DNA of 13,375 nt, from the NCBI GenBank assembly GCA_025361665.1, contig JANYKF010000226.1:1-13375 (forward strand), given 5' to 3'. Source of the DNA: Clostridiaceae bacterium. Its GTDB lineage: Bacteria > Bacillota > Clostridia > DSM-8532. Numbering within the stretch: position 1 is the stretch's first letter; each line of letters opens with the position of its first letter. The notes under the pieces were generated by a model. It was not told where the DNA came from and searched no databases. It saw only the letters and a program-made list of their open reading frames with translations. This document shows positions 1 to 7,447 of this stretch, piece by piece. The translations under genes and the position numbers were made by a program.

Positions 1-1
1 G

Positions 2-544
2 AAAATCCTGACCCATGTGAAGGAAGATATCTGCCGGATCACGCGGCAGATGATGGCGGATGAAGGATATGAAAACCTGAATATTCGTGCGGTGGCGGGC
101 AAGTGCGGCATTGGAATGGGTACCATCTATAATTACTACCACTCCAAAGAAGAGATTGTCGCCGAAATCGTCGTGGATGACTGGAACGTCATCCTGCGGT
201 GCATGGATCAGTCAAACAGAAGCGGCCATGAACCAATGGACAAGCTGGAATCGATTTTTGGTCTCCTTCAGGGGTTCATTGTCGGTTTTCATGGGACTTG
301 GGTGCAGATGAGCATGGCTTCAGGCAAATCAGCCGATCAGGTGCGTGTGCGGTGTCGCAGGCATGACTACAGGCATCAGCTTTCGGAACGGATTGATGCC
401 TGCATTGGTTCGGAACAAAATGAGTTCTGCGCGGATCTGATTGCAAGGCTTTTTCTCAGCTATGCGCCGGAACCGGGTTTTCAGTTCCTGCAGATCGCGC
501 CGGCCATTAGCGGTGTACTGAAAGGCTGCGCTGGATCAAAATGA
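2..544 (+). CDS. TetR/AcrR-family transcriptional regulator, 5' end outside window
   Basis: This is a DNA-binding repressor-type protein with an N-terminal TetR helix-turn-helix. The pattern DEGYENLNIRAVAGKCGIG followed by MGTIYNYYHSKEEI is the classic TetR signature, in which the recognition helix precedes the YNYY/F-x-SKE motif. A GTG at 17 is an available start, but the frame stays open to the left edge and encodes KILTH before it, which fits the first helix of TetR proteins. The real start is therefore probably upstream of the window. The C-terminal ligand domain is not recognisable by family and appears short, with about 175 residues visible. The gene lies 116 bp upstream of, and in the same direction as, a DHA2-type exporter, the usual arrangement for a local drug-efflux repressor. 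That target is inferred, as is the inducer, which cannot be told. Confidence 0.88.
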   Translation, partial: KILTHVKEDICRITRQMMADEGYENLNIRAVAGKCGIGMGTIYNYYHSKEEIVAEIVVDDWNVILRCMDQSNRSGHEPMDKLESIFGLLQGFIVGFHGTWVQMSMASGKSADQVRVRCRRHDYRHQLSERIDACIGSEQNEFCADLIARLFLSYAPEPGFQFLQIAPAISGVLKGCAGSK

Positions 545-571
545 GTTTTTCGCTTTTTTTTCACTTCAAAA

Positions 572-592
572 TGAACAATGTTCACATTGTGA
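572..592. promoter_or_regulatory. Overlapping inverted repeats, candidate TetR-family operator
   Basis: A perfect palindrome TGAACAATGTTCA (572-584) overlaps a second one, TCACATTGTGA (582-592). They lie between the TetR-family gene and the exporter gene. TGAACA-N-TGTTCA resembles operators of small TetR-family repressors, so autoregulated control of the exporter is plausible. The placement relative to a promoter is not resolved, because no convincing -35/-10 pair with normal spacing was found here. Binding by the adjacent regulator is inferred. Confidence 0.5.
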
Positions 593-660
593 CACCATGA
601 TGGGAATATGGAATGGCATGAATAGACAGATAGGACAGGCTGCATGGCAAGGAACCGGAC

Positions 661-3081
661 ATGAATGACGGAAGGACAAAAGGGGGCCCAGAAATGATAA
701 ACAGCAAGAAAGCATCAGGACAGACGGGAAACACATTGACGGAAACGAAGCCGAAAAACCTGGGGATGATCCTTGTCCTTTATCTATTGGGCCTTTTCAT
801 GGGCGCTTTGGATACCGGCATCGTGTCACCGGCCCGCGGCGTCATCCAGAACCAACTCGGTGTCAATGAGACAACCGGCATCTGGATGATCACCATTTTT
901 ACACTGGCCTATGCGACTTCCATCCCGATCTCCGGAAAACTGGCCGACCGGTACGGACGAAAAGTGATGTACATCATCAGCATAACGCTGTTCGGACTCG
1001 GTTCCCTGATATGTTCGTTATCCGCCTCGTGGGGCGGGTTTTCGATGCTTCTTGTCGGACGCGTCGTTCAGGCGCTTGGCGGCGGCGGCATCATGCCCAT
1101 CGTCACGGCGGAAATCGGTACCACCTTCCCGCCGGAAAAACGCGGGATGGCACTTGGCCTTGTCGGCGGTGTCTACGGCATCGCGAACATATTGGGTTCA
1201 TCGGCGGGCAGCGCCATTCTCGGCGTGGCCGGCAATACTGGCTGGCATTGGCTCTTCCTGATCAACGTGCCCATCAGCCTGTTCATCCTGGTCGGCGCCC
1301 TGCTGACCTTGGAAAACCACAAGAACGAGGGCCCGGTGAAGAAGATGGACATTCCAGGCTCAATGGTGCTTAGCGGCATGATTCTGTCGCTGATGTACGG
1401 ATTGACCAATGTGAAGTTCTTCGACTTTGCGAACTCAGTCGGAAGCCTCAGGGTTTACGCGTTCCTTCTGCTGTTCCTGCTGCTTGTTCCGGTATTCATC
1501 TTCGTGGAAAAACGTGCGGCAGATCCGATCATTTCGCTTAAGTATTTTACCGACCGCAATATGGTGATCACTTTCATTGCGTCCATCCTGGTTGGGGTCG
1601 CACTCATGGGCATGGTGTTCGTGCCTCAGTTCGCGGAAAACGCATTGAAGATGAAAACCGGGTCCGGCGGATATTTCGTGACCATCCTCGGTTTGTTTGC
1701 CGGGATCGGGGCGCCTCTCAGCGGACGGCTCATCGACCGGTTCGGTCCGAAGTTCATCCTGATCGGCGGATTCAGCTTTACCCTGGCTGGCGGGCTGTTC
1801 CTGGCGTTTGTCGCAACGCAGACCCTTACGGTCACGGCCGTGCTGATTGGATTGTTCCTGATGGGCCTCGGCATGGGCTTCACGATGGGCACGCCGCTGA
1901 ATTACATGGTCCTTTCCATGGTTCCGCAAAAGGAGTCCAGTTCCGCATTGGCCACCTTGTCTCTGGTCCGATCGATCGGCACAGTTCTTTCCCCGGCCCT
2001 GATGATTGGCTTCCTGGCCAATGCGGGCGCCGGACTTCAAACGAATCTCATGGCCTCGCTGCCGCCTCCTCCCACAAAACTGGAAATCCGCCAGGTGGAG
2101 GAATTGCGTCCGCTGCTTGATCAGATCAAGGCGAACCCGGACCTGGCTGCAAAAGTGCCGGCCGACATGCTGAACGTCGACAAGATGATGAGCGGGAACA
2201 GGAAGACATTTGACATGAAGTCCGGTGGAGGCACTTTGCCGAAGGACCTTCTGAACAGCCTGCAATCGGCTGATGTCACAAACATCGTCGAGCGCGTGAA
2301 AATTCTTGCGGATTACATGTTCAAAACCAATGTCACCCCTGAAGTCATCCAGGCGGCCGTCGGCGGGGTGCAGAAAGGGATTGACGGACTGAACGCCGGT
2401 CTTGCCGAAATGGACAAGGCCGCGGTTAATCTGAAGGCCAGTCTGACGGATATCGAAACCAAACAGGCAGCGCTCGTGAAAAGCATAGCTGATTTGGATA
2501 CTGGTAAAATGGGCATACAAAGCGGGATTGACGGGCTGACGAAGGCATTGGCCGGAATGGACGCCGGTTTGGCCAGACAGAAACTCAGTTTGGCTGGCAA
2601 AAAGAATCCGGGACTTGAGGCAGCCATACTCGCCCTCCAGACGCAACGGGATGCTGCGGCGGCACAGAAAGCCGGTCTGGAGCAAAAACTGGCTGATATG
2701 ATCAAAGCACAGGATGGCATGCGTTCAGGCCTGGCCGGTATGGACGCCGCCCGCAAAGGCATGGAGGAAGGCCTTCTGAAGATGGCGGCCAGCCGAACCC
2801 TTCTGGAGCAGACCATTTCGAAAATGACTGAAATCCGTGATGCCATCACCGGAGCCTTCGAGGCATCGCGCATCGCATACCTGAATACGCTCGAAGGGAT
2901 GCGCCCCCAATTGGAGGGAATCTTTCAAAAAGGCCTGAATGGAGGCTTCCGGGATATGTACTTCATGGTTTCCATCCTTAGTGGCCTGGCCATAGCGGTG
3001 CTTTTGTTTTACAAATTCCGGAAACGCAAGGAGAGCGAGCTGCCCGTGATGAACAAGCCCGAAATGGATTCACCCAAATGA
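661..3081 (+). CDS. MFS exporter, DHA2 (14-TM) drug-efflux type, with large coiled-coil extracytoplasmic loop
   Basis: This is an integral membrane transporter of the major facilitator superfamily, DHA2 type, expected to export drugs or other small molecules using the proton gradient. The first segment contains the DHA2-like GALDTGIVSPA (residues 48-58). Motif A is seen as GKLADRYGRK (92-101) after the second membrane segment, and RVVQALGGGGIMP (134-146) matches the motif B/C region. About 13 hydrophobic segments fill residues 33-455. A non-membrane stretch of about 300 residues (455-765) follows, rich in Ala, Lys, Met, Leu and Gln, with repeated phrases such as SGIDGLTKALAGMDAGL. A final membrane helix lies at about 768-786, with a basic tail FRKRKE. 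At 806 aa it is far longer than ordinary 450-550-aa DHA2 proteins. The start at 661 has AAGGA upstream; ATG 694, preceded by AGGGGG, is equally possible. The substrate is unknown. Confidence 0.88.
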   Translation: MNDGRTKGGPEMINSKKASGQTGNTLTETKPKNLGMILVLYLLGLFMGALDTGIVSPARGVIQNQLGVNETTGIWMITIFTLAYATSIPISGKLADRYGRKVMYIISITLFGLGSLICSLSASWGGFSMLLVGRVVQALGGGGIMPIVTAEIGTTFPPEKRGMALGLVGGVYGIANILGSSAGSAILGVAGNTGWHWLFLINVPISLFILVGALLTLENHKNEGPVKKMDIPGSMVLSGMILSLMYGLTNVKFFDFANSVGSLRVYAFLLLFLLLVPVFIFVEKRAADPIISLKYFTDRNMVITFIASILVGVALMGMVFVPQFAENALKMKTGSGGYFVTILGLFAGIGAPLSGRLIDRFGPKFILIGGFSFTLAGGLFLAFVATQTLTVTAVLIGLFLMGLGMGFTMGTPLNYMVLSMVPQKESSSALATLSLVRSIGTVLSPALMIGFLANAGAGLQTNLMASLPPPPTKLEIRQVEELRPLLDQIKANPDLAAKVPADMLNVDKMMSGNRKTFDMKSGGGTLPKDLLNSLQSADVTNIVERVKILADYMFKTNVTPEVIQAAVGGVQKGIDGLNAGLAEMDKAAVNLKASLTDIETKQAALVKSIADLDTGKMGIQSGIDGLTKALAGMDAGLARQKLSLAGKKNPGLEAAILALQTQRDAAAAQKAGLEQKLADMIKAQDGMRSGLAGMDAARKGMEEGLLKMAASRTLLEQTISKMTEIRDAITGAFEASRIAYLNTLEGMRPQLEGIFQKGLNGGFRDMYFMVSILSGLAIAVLLFYKFRKRKESELPVMNKPEMDSPK

Positions 3082-3110
3082 TTGCCATTGCGTGAGTGAT
3101 GTGCTACGAT
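3082..3110 (+). promoter_or_regulatory. SigA-like promoter for the FMN riboswitch-ribU transcript
   Basis: A -35 box TTGCCA (3082-3087) and a -10 box TACGAT (3105-3110) are separated by 17 bp, and a TG dinucleotide just before the -10 box gives an extended -10. The pair starts directly after the exporter stop codon and about 20 bp before the riboswitch, where the promoter of this leader is expected. Confidence 0.6.
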
Positions 3111-3130
3111 GGATATACAATTGAATCAAA

Positions 3131-3252
3131 GTTTCTTCAGGGATGGGTGAAACACCCTACCGGCGGTAAGCAGTCATGCAAGCCCGCGAGCACGAAAGTG
3201 CAGATCCGGTTGAATTCCGGAGCCGACAGTACAGTCTGGATGAAAGAAGAAC
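3131..3252 (+). ncRNA. FMN riboswitch (RFN element)
   Basis: This is an RNA sensor in the 5' leader that binds flavin mononucleotide and switches expression of the downstream riboflavin gene. Conserved RFN blocks are visible in order: the closing stem 5' strand TTTCTTC, then CAGGGATGGGTGAAA, CACCCTACCGGCGGTAAG, the AGCCCGCGAGC segment, GATCCGGTTGAATTCCGG with GCCGACAGT, and finally CTGGATGAAAGAAGAA, which closes the first stem. An intrinsic terminator follows about 60 nt later, so control is most likely by transcription termination when FMN is abundant. The riboflavin transporter downstream agrees with the ligand. Confidence 0.95.
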
Positions 3253-3311
3253 AAACAATCCTCCGCCTGGCGGGGAAGGGATCCCCGAGGGGAACCCGAG
3301 ATTGGATCCGT

Positions 3312-3343
3312 AAACCCTGAAGTTGATGCTTCAGGGTTTTTTT
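3312..3343 (+). terminator. Intrinsic terminator of the FMN riboswitch expression platform
   Basis: An 11-bp perfect stem, AAACCCTGAAG (3312-3322) with CTTCAGGGTTT (3329-3339) and loop TTGATG, runs into a T tract ending at 3343. It lies between the FMN aptamer and ribU, so it is the likely regulated terminator. The 3253-3311 stretch between aptamer and terminator contains small GC-rich pairings (for example CCGC-CTG-GCGG) that could belong to the anti-terminator, but the exact alternative pairing was not worked out. Confidence 0.88.
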
Positions 3344-3426
3344 GTGCCTGGAGAGGCCCGGGAATCGGAACAAAACGATTGAATCAGGAACGGCTGTCCG
3401 GGAAGCGGATGCCAAGGGGGGAGACC

Positions 3427-4023
3427 ATGAAAAGGATTGAAACACGCACCATTGCAGGAATCGGGGTCCTGTCAGCCTTGGCGGTCGGGCTGATGTTCCT
3501 GGAGACGGCCCTGCCATTGGTGCCGGGATTTCTGAAACTGGACATCAGCGAACTGCCGGTGCTTCTGGGCACATTCGCCCTTGGTCCGATTGCGGGCGTG
3601 CTCATCGAACTGGTGAAGAACCTCGTCCATTTCCTGATGGCCACCACAACCGGCGGCATCGGTGAAATCGCGAACTTCATCGTGGGTTCTGCCTTTCTGA
3701 TTCCGGCAGGACTGATCTACCGGATGAGGAAAAATAAGCGACATGCACAGATTGGCCTTTTGTCAGGCACGCTGACCATGGCCGCTGTTGGCGCCGCCGT
3801 CAACTACTGGTTCCTGATTCCCGCCTATGTTACGGTCATGAAATTCCCGCTGGACGTCATCATCGGCATGGGAACGGCTGCGATACCCGCAATCGACAGT
3901 CTGGGAACCCTAATCCTGTATGGCATCGTGCCTTTCAACCTGTTCAAGGGCGTCGTCATTTCATTCCTCACCCTGCTGGTCTACAAGCGCGTGTCACCCC
4001 TGTTGCACAAAAACCGGAAATAG
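3427..4023 (+). CDS. ribU: RibU-type riboflavin ECF transporter S component
   Basis: This is the membrane substrate-binding (S) subunit of an energy-coupling-factor transporter, predicted to bind riboflavin and work with a shared EcfA/A'/T module encoded elsewhere. The 198-aa protein has about six hydrophobic segments. It carries the RibU-like stretch DISELPVLLGTFALGPIAG followed by GVLIELVKNLVHFL, and an AAVNYWFLIPAY segment. The start at 3427 is chosen because AAGGGGGGA lies just upstream and because the protein then begins MKRIETRTIAG, as S components do; the open frame extends to 3379 without a ribosome site. The FMN riboswitch in the leader fixes the substrate as riboflavin or a close flavin. 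The window holds no riboflavin-synthesis or ECF ATPase gene. Confidence 0.93.
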   Translation: MKRIETRTIAGIGVLSALAVGLMFLETALPLVPGFLKLDISELPVLLGTFALGPIAGVLIELVKNLVHFLMATTTGGIGEIANFIVGSAFLIPAGLIYRMRKNKRHAQIGLLSGTLTMAAVGAAVNYWFLIPAYVTVMKFPLDVIIGMGTAAIPAIDSLGTLILYGIVPFNLFKGVVISFLTLLVYKRVSPLLHKNRK

Positions 4024-4032
4024 GGTTATACT
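4003..4032 (+). promoter_or_regulatory. SigA-like promoter ahead of the PHP gene
   Basis: TTGCAC (4003-4008) and TATACT (4027-4032) are 18 bp apart and lie across the end of ribU, 43 bp before the next start codon. This could give the PHP hydrolase expression independent of the FMN riboswitch, although read-through from ribU is also possible over a gap of only 51 bp with no terminator between. Confidence 0.5.
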
Positions 4033-4074
4033 GCAACGGTCCCATCAGCGCGCTTCATGCTTCCAGGAGGAGAT

Positions 4075-4782
4075 ATGCAACTGGTTTGCGACTGCCATGT
4101 CCACACCCTTTCCAGCGGGCACGCTTACAGCACCATCACGGAATGCGCACGAGAGGCATCCAAAAAAGGGCTCCTGCTGATTGCCATCACGGATCATGCG
4201 CCGGCCATGCCCGGTGGAACGCATCTGCTTCACTTCCAGAATCTGAAAGTACTTCCCCGGACGCTGCATGGCGTGCAGCTGCTGCGTGGTGTCGAGGCCA
4301 ATATCCTTGACGATGGCGGTACTCTGGATATGGAGGACGAAGTGCTCGAATCGATGGATCTTGTTATCGCGAGCCTGCATCAGCTCTGCTTTCAGCCGGG
4401 CTCTGTCCGGGATAACACCAGAGCGGCGTTCTCGGCCATGAAGTCCAGGCACGTGGACATCATGGGACATCCGGATGACAGCCGCATTCCCTTGGATTAT
4501 GAGGAACTGATCCGTGCCGCAGTGGATACCGGCACAATGCTGGAAGTGAACGACTCCTCACTCAGACCCACCGCGTTTCGCGAAAATGCGGAACGGAACA
4601 TGGATGTCCTGCTGAATATCGCCATGCGCCTTGGTGCGCGGCTCATCGTCAGCAGCGACGCCCACTTTCATGAAGACGTCGGAAATCTCTCGCTGGCCAA
4701 ATCCATGCTGGAACGGCATGCGATTCCCGAATCGATCGTGGCCAACACATCGGTGGCACGTCTTTTGTCATGGCTGAAATAG
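4075..4782 (+). CDS. PHP-domain metal-dependent hydrolase, YcdX-like phosphatase
   Basis: This is a soluble PHP (polymerase and histidinol phosphatase) domain protein of 235 aa, close in layout to E. coli YcdX, a trinuclear-zinc phosphatase. Metal-binding motifs are present in the expected order: DCHVHTLSSGHAYS near the N terminus, ITDHAP, GVEANI, IASLH, DIMGHPDD, LEVNDSS and VSSDAHF near the C terminus. The start at 4075 is chosen over 4057 because CAGGAGGAGAT ends right before it, which makes a strong ribosome site, and because family proteins begin only a few residues before DxHxH. It follows ribU by 51 bp and converges on the ketopantoate reductase gene. The natural substrate is unknown. 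Confidence 0.9.
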   Translation: MQLVCDCHVHTLSSGHAYSTITECAREASKKGLLLIAITDHAPAMPGGTHLLHFQNLKVLPRTLHGVQLLRGVEANILDDGGTLDMEDEVLESMDLVIASLHQLCFQPGSVRDNTRAAFSAMKSRHVDIMGHPDDSRIPLDYEELIRAAVDTGTMLEVNDSSLRPTAFRENAERNMDVLLNIAMRLGARLIVSSDAHFHEDVGNLSLAKSMLERHAIPESIVANTSVARLLSWLK

Positions 4783-4789
4783 GACTGTG

Positions 4790-4904
4790 AAATCAATCGG
4801 CACCGTATTCACGCTGCTTCAGGCAAATCAATCGGCACCGTATTCACGCTGCATCAGGCAAATCAATCGGCACCGTATTCATGCTGCATCAGGCAAATCA
4901 ATCG
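4790..4904. repeat. 35-bp tandem repeat, three copies plus a 10-bp partial
   Basis: Units at 4790-4824, 4825-4859 and 4860-4894 all start AAATCAATCGGCACCG and end CAGGC. They differ only at two positions (CTGCTT versus CTGCAT, and CACGCT versus CATGCT). A 10-bp partial unit AAATCAATCG (4895-4904) follows. The third unit overlaps the 3' end of the ketopantoate reductase gene on the minus strand, so the array is an amplified copy of that gene's end that now fills the gap between the two convergent genes. There are no unique spacers, so it is not a CRISPR array. Expansion between the flanking 10-bp direct repeats by slippage is the likely origin. Confidence 0.93.
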
Positions 4905-5789
4905 ATGCAATTCGTCGTTGACCGGCGTCGGCACGCCATGCCTTCGGCCCAGGGCCATGACGGTTCCGGAGAAAAGATCGACTTCGGTCTGTCGTTTCGC
5001 CTCGATGTCCTGAAGCATGGATGTTTTTCCGCCAGGGGTCAGCGTGCGCAGGATAGCGACATAACTTTCAATGTCTTTTTCCGTAAGGTTTATGCCCTCG
5101 TGCCGGGCAACTGCGATGACCTCGCGTGAGGCAAGGACCGCACGGGACAGAATTTCAGGGGTTTCGAAGAAATCGCCGTAAGTGGCGCCGGATACCGCGG
5201 ACACTTGGTTTATGCCCACGTTCATCAAAAATTTCCACCATTGCTCCCGGAGGATGTCATCCGGTACGACATTCGGAATATCCGCCTGCTCGAAGAGCTG
5301 CGATACCGCAACGACATTTTCGGACGGAATGATCTGATGCTTTTCACCGAATACGATGCGGCCGATGTTTGTGCAGCCGACCCTGCCGCCAACGCGCACG
5401 GCGTCGGTTCCCACGCAGAAACCGTGAAGGATTTGTGCTTCTGGAAAATGATCCGCAAGGATGTCCTCGCTTGATATGCCGTTGAGCAACGACAGAATGG
5501 TCGTGTCTTCGGAAACGAAAGGCCGCATCAGTTCCATCGCCGAAAGAAGGTGATGCTGCTTCACGGCGACAAGAAACAGGTCTGCAGGGGGCACGTCATC
5601 TTCCGGAGTGACAAAAGAGAAGAAACAGGGATTGCCGTTCAGATGGATGCCTTCTTTTTCATATCGCATCCTGCGGTCTTCATCGATCAGTACGCTGAAG
5701 GTATCGGGGAGGGCTTTTTGCAGCCGATCGGCATGGATGGTGCCAATGGCGCCCAAACCGACCAGCATCACGTTGGGAGGGTGGTTCAT
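4863..5789 (-). CDS. panE: 2-dehydropantoate (ketopantoate) reductase family protein
   Basis: This is a cytoplasmic NAD(P)H-dependent reductase family member. The reference enzyme reduces 2-dehydropantoate to pantoate in pantothenate and coenzyme A synthesis. The 308-aa protein starts with a Rossmann motif VMLVGLGAIGTIHADRL (GxGxxG at residues 11-16) and has AVKQHHL (75-81) and LLNGI (101-105). WWKFLMNVGINQVSAV carries K186, matching the catalytic lysine region, and KRQTEVDLFSG (265-275) carries the conserved acidic residue E269. The start at 5789 is chosen because AAGGAG lies 7 nt upstream; the frame is open further upstream without support. No other pantothenate gene is nearby, and family members with other 2-oxoacid substrates exist, so panE is a family-level name. 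The 3' end overlaps the 35-bp tandem repeat. Confidence 0.88.
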   Translation of the reverse strand: MNHPPNVMLVGLGAIGTIHADRLQKALPDTFSVLIDEDRRMRYEKEGIHLNGNPCFFSFVTPEDDVPPADLFLVAVKQHHLLSAMELMRPFVSEDTTILSLLNGISSEDILADHFPEAQILHGFCVGTDAVRVGGRVGCTNIGRIVFGEKHQIIPSENVVAVSQLFEQADIPNVVPDDILREQWWKFLMNVGINQVSAVSGATYGDFFETPEILSRAVLASREVIAVARHEGINLTEKDIESYVAILRTLTPGGKTSMLQDIEAKRQTEVDLFSGTVMALGRRHGVPTPVNDELHRLICLMQHEYGAD

Positions 5790-5881
5790 GACAATGCTCC
5801 TTGCCTGTTCGCCATGTCTGGCGAAAGTACCGCAACGGCCGTTTCCCGGGATCGGATTTTGGCCTGGAGGTACTTTTTCAT
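5786..5881 (-). CDS. Possible 31-aa leader ORF coupled to the ketopantoate reductase gene
   Basis: An ATG at 5881 opens a 31-codon frame, MKKYLQAKIRSRETAVAVLS and onward, whose stop TGA overlaps the ATG of the next gene as ATGA. That is the arrangement of translational coupling. The start lies only about 12 nt after the expected transcription start of the promoter at 5900-5928, with a weak GGGAA upstream. A 7-bp hairpin, TTCGCCA/TGGCGAA (5808-5825), sits in the same leader just before the reductase ribosome site. The peptide has no recognisable family, and the overlap could be chance. Confidence 0.3.
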   Translation of the reverse strand: MKKYLQAKIRSRETAVAVLSPDMANRQGALS

Positions 5882-5899
5882 TTGGTTCCCGGTACGAAA

Positions 5900-5928
5900 A
5901 GTATAGCAGGAATCTTATCATCATGCAC
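5900..5928 (-). promoter_or_regulatory. SigA-like promoter for the ketopantoate reductase gene
   Basis: On the minus strand, GTGCAT (5928-5923) is followed after 17 bp by an extended -10 element TGC-TATACT (TATACT at 5905-5900). The -35 box is poor but the extended -10 is excellent. It lies in the gap after the histidine kinase gene and would make the reductase a separate transcript. Confidence 0.55.
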
Positions 5929-5949
5929 GATGGAATCACGGCAGCCGGG

Positions 5950-7359
5950 TCACTGCGCACGCCGGAATCTGCGCGGTATCGCACGGGCCGGGAACGTGAC
6001 GGTAAATGTGCTGCCTTTGCCCGGAGCGCTGTCAACACGAATGGTGCCTCCGTGATCCCGCGCGATGCTGACCGCAATGGACAATCCCAAGCCGTTTCCG
6101 CCTGTTTCACGGCTGCGTGCCTTGTCGACACGGTAAAACCGTTCAAAAATGCGTTTCTGCTCCACTTTCGGAATCCCCACTCCAGTGTCCGCAATGCGAA
6201 TGGCATATGGGCCGTAGCGAACCCGCGTTTGAAAATCCTTGCGCATGTGAAATTCCTTATCGGGAAAGTGCGATTCACAGAGGATCGACAGACAGATTTT
6301 CCCGGAATCCGGCGTATATTTGATGGCATTGTCAAGCAGAAGGGAGATGAGCTGCCGGATTCGCGCGTCATCTCCCAGGTATTGCAGGCCATCCGGGATA
6401 TGCCGTTCAAATTCCAGGTGCCGCTTCAAAATGACGGCATCGAACTGCTGCATCGTTTCCGAGGCTGCCGTCGACAGAGAGAATGGAAGCCGTTCCGTCA
6501 TGGGCCTGCCTGAATCGGCCTGGGCGAGAAAAAGCAGGTCCGACACCAGGCTGTCCATGCGGCGATAGGCCCGGCGGATGTTCGACAGCCAATGCATCTG
6601 GGATTCCACCGTTTCTTCCCTGCTCTCCGTCACCACATCCAGATTCGTTGAAATGACGGTCAGCGGCGTTCGCAATTCATGAGAGGCATCCCCGACGAAC
6701 TGAACCTGTTTTTCCCATGCCTGTTTGATGGGCACAAGGGCGCGCGTGGTCAGAAACAGGCTGCTCAACAGAATCAGCACCAGGCCTGCAAGACCGATGA
6801 CGAGATAGGCATTCAGCAGGGTCGAGAACACGGCCTTTTCCCGATTGATGTCAATGAGTGCGACCACTTTGCCGCCGGAATCATCCGGCCTGACAACATA
6901 TCGGTACCAGTCTGATGCGATGTGAAGAGTACCGCGTTTCGCCTCTGCTTTCCATGCGTAGGTCTGCAATTCCGTCTGCTGTGCAGCCGTGAGTTCCCGA
7001 CTCGAGTTGAAGCGGAGGAGTCCTCCATTCGCGTCGAATTGGATGGAAATGCGCTGATCCCGTTCATCAGGCATGCGGGGTCCGCTGGGTGAGCCGGACA
7101 ATGCGGATGGGTCGGAGACGCCAAGCGGACCAGACGAGTCGGGCAAGGCGGTCCGATCTGCTCCGTCGGAATTGCCCGGCAGCATGGAGCCTTGTCCCGC
7201 AGTTTGCCCGGTCAGCGCGAGCTGCATCAGAAAACGCTCGGATTGCGCGATGAAACCCTGCTGCATCATCACCCAGGTGCCTCCGAAGAAAAACAGGAAG
7301 ACCACGGCAAGCACTGCGGCATTGTAGATGACCAGGCGCCTTTTGACCTTTTTGAGCAT
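5950..7359 (-). CDS. Membrane sensor histidine kinase, two-component system
   Basis: This 469-aa transmembrane kinase senses an unknown signal and phosphorylates the response regulator encoded just upstream. Residues 11-31 and about 183-205 are membrane helices enclosing a 150-residue extracytoplasmic domain, which includes a Ser/Pro/Gly-rich segment (58-97). The dimerisation H box FVGDASHELRTPLTVI has the phospho-accepting His at 227. The ATP-binding domain shows the N box LLDNAIKYTP (341-350), DTGVGIP (391-397), IFERFYRVDKARSR (404-417) and GGNGLGLSI (420-428). The start at 7359 is chosen from AAAGGA upstream and MLKKVKRRL before the first helix; the frame is open to 7449. An N-box to G1-box insert of about 25 residues (360-384) is a little long. 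It is probably cotranscribed with the regulator after a 111-bp gap. Confidence 0.95.
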   Translation of the reverse strand: MLKKVKRRLVIYNAAVLAVVFLFFFGGTWVMMQQGFIAQSERFLMQLALTGQTAGQGSMLPGNSDGADRTALPDSSGPLGVSDPSALSGSPSGPRMPDERDQRISIQFDANGGLLRFNSSRELTAAQQTELQTYAWKAEAKRGTLHIASDWYRYVVRPDDSGGKVVALIDINREKAVFSTLLNAYLVIGLAGLVLILLSSLFLTTRALVPIKQAWEKQVQFVGDASHELRTPLTVISTNLDVVTESREETVESQMHWLSNIRRAYRRMDSLVSDLLFLAQADSGRPMTERLPFSLSTAASETMQQFDAVILKRHLEFERHIPDGLQYLGDDARIRQLISLLLDNAIKYTPDSGKICLSILCESHFPDKEFHMRKDFQTRVRYGPYAIRIADTGVGIPKVEQKRIFERFYRVDKARSRETGGNGLGLSIAVSIARDHGGTIRVDSAPGKGSTFTVTFPARAIPRRFRRAQ

Positions 7360-7382
7360 AAGGATTCCTTTCAATGCCTGCT

Positions 7383-7447
7383 GATTCCAGCCATGACTTT
7401 TCCAGAGGAGTCCGCCACTTTCATTTCCAGCCGATTCCAGCCATGAC
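7383..7447. repeat. Pair of 15-bp direct repeats between regulator and kinase genes
   Basis: GATTCCAGCCATGAC occurs at 7383-7397 and again at 7433-7447, 50 bp apart (start to start), with partial similarity continuing on both sides. They occupy the gap between response regulator and kinase. They may be a small duplication or paired protein-binding sites; nothing in the sequence decides this. Confidence 0.6.

Noticed and set aside
1435-2685. Long open frame of 416 codons on the minus strand
   Set aside because: It lies fully antisense to the MFS exporter gene, has low-complexity His/Gln/Arg-rich sequence with no family pattern, and is a product of codon bias in the opposite strand.
4790-4904. 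CRISPR array from the 35-bp repeats
   Set aside because: The units follow each other directly with no unique spacers, overlap a coding end, and no cas genes are present.
5790-6410. N-terminal extension of the ketopantoate reductase frame up to 6410
   Set aside because: It runs through the antisense of no promoter-supported region and overlaps the same-strand histidine kinase gene in another frame. The Rossmann motif starts right after the ATG at 5789, which has a strong ribosome site.
5608-6513. Plus-strand open frame of 301 codons
   Set aside because: It is antisense to the kinase and reductase genes and shows no protein-family motifs.
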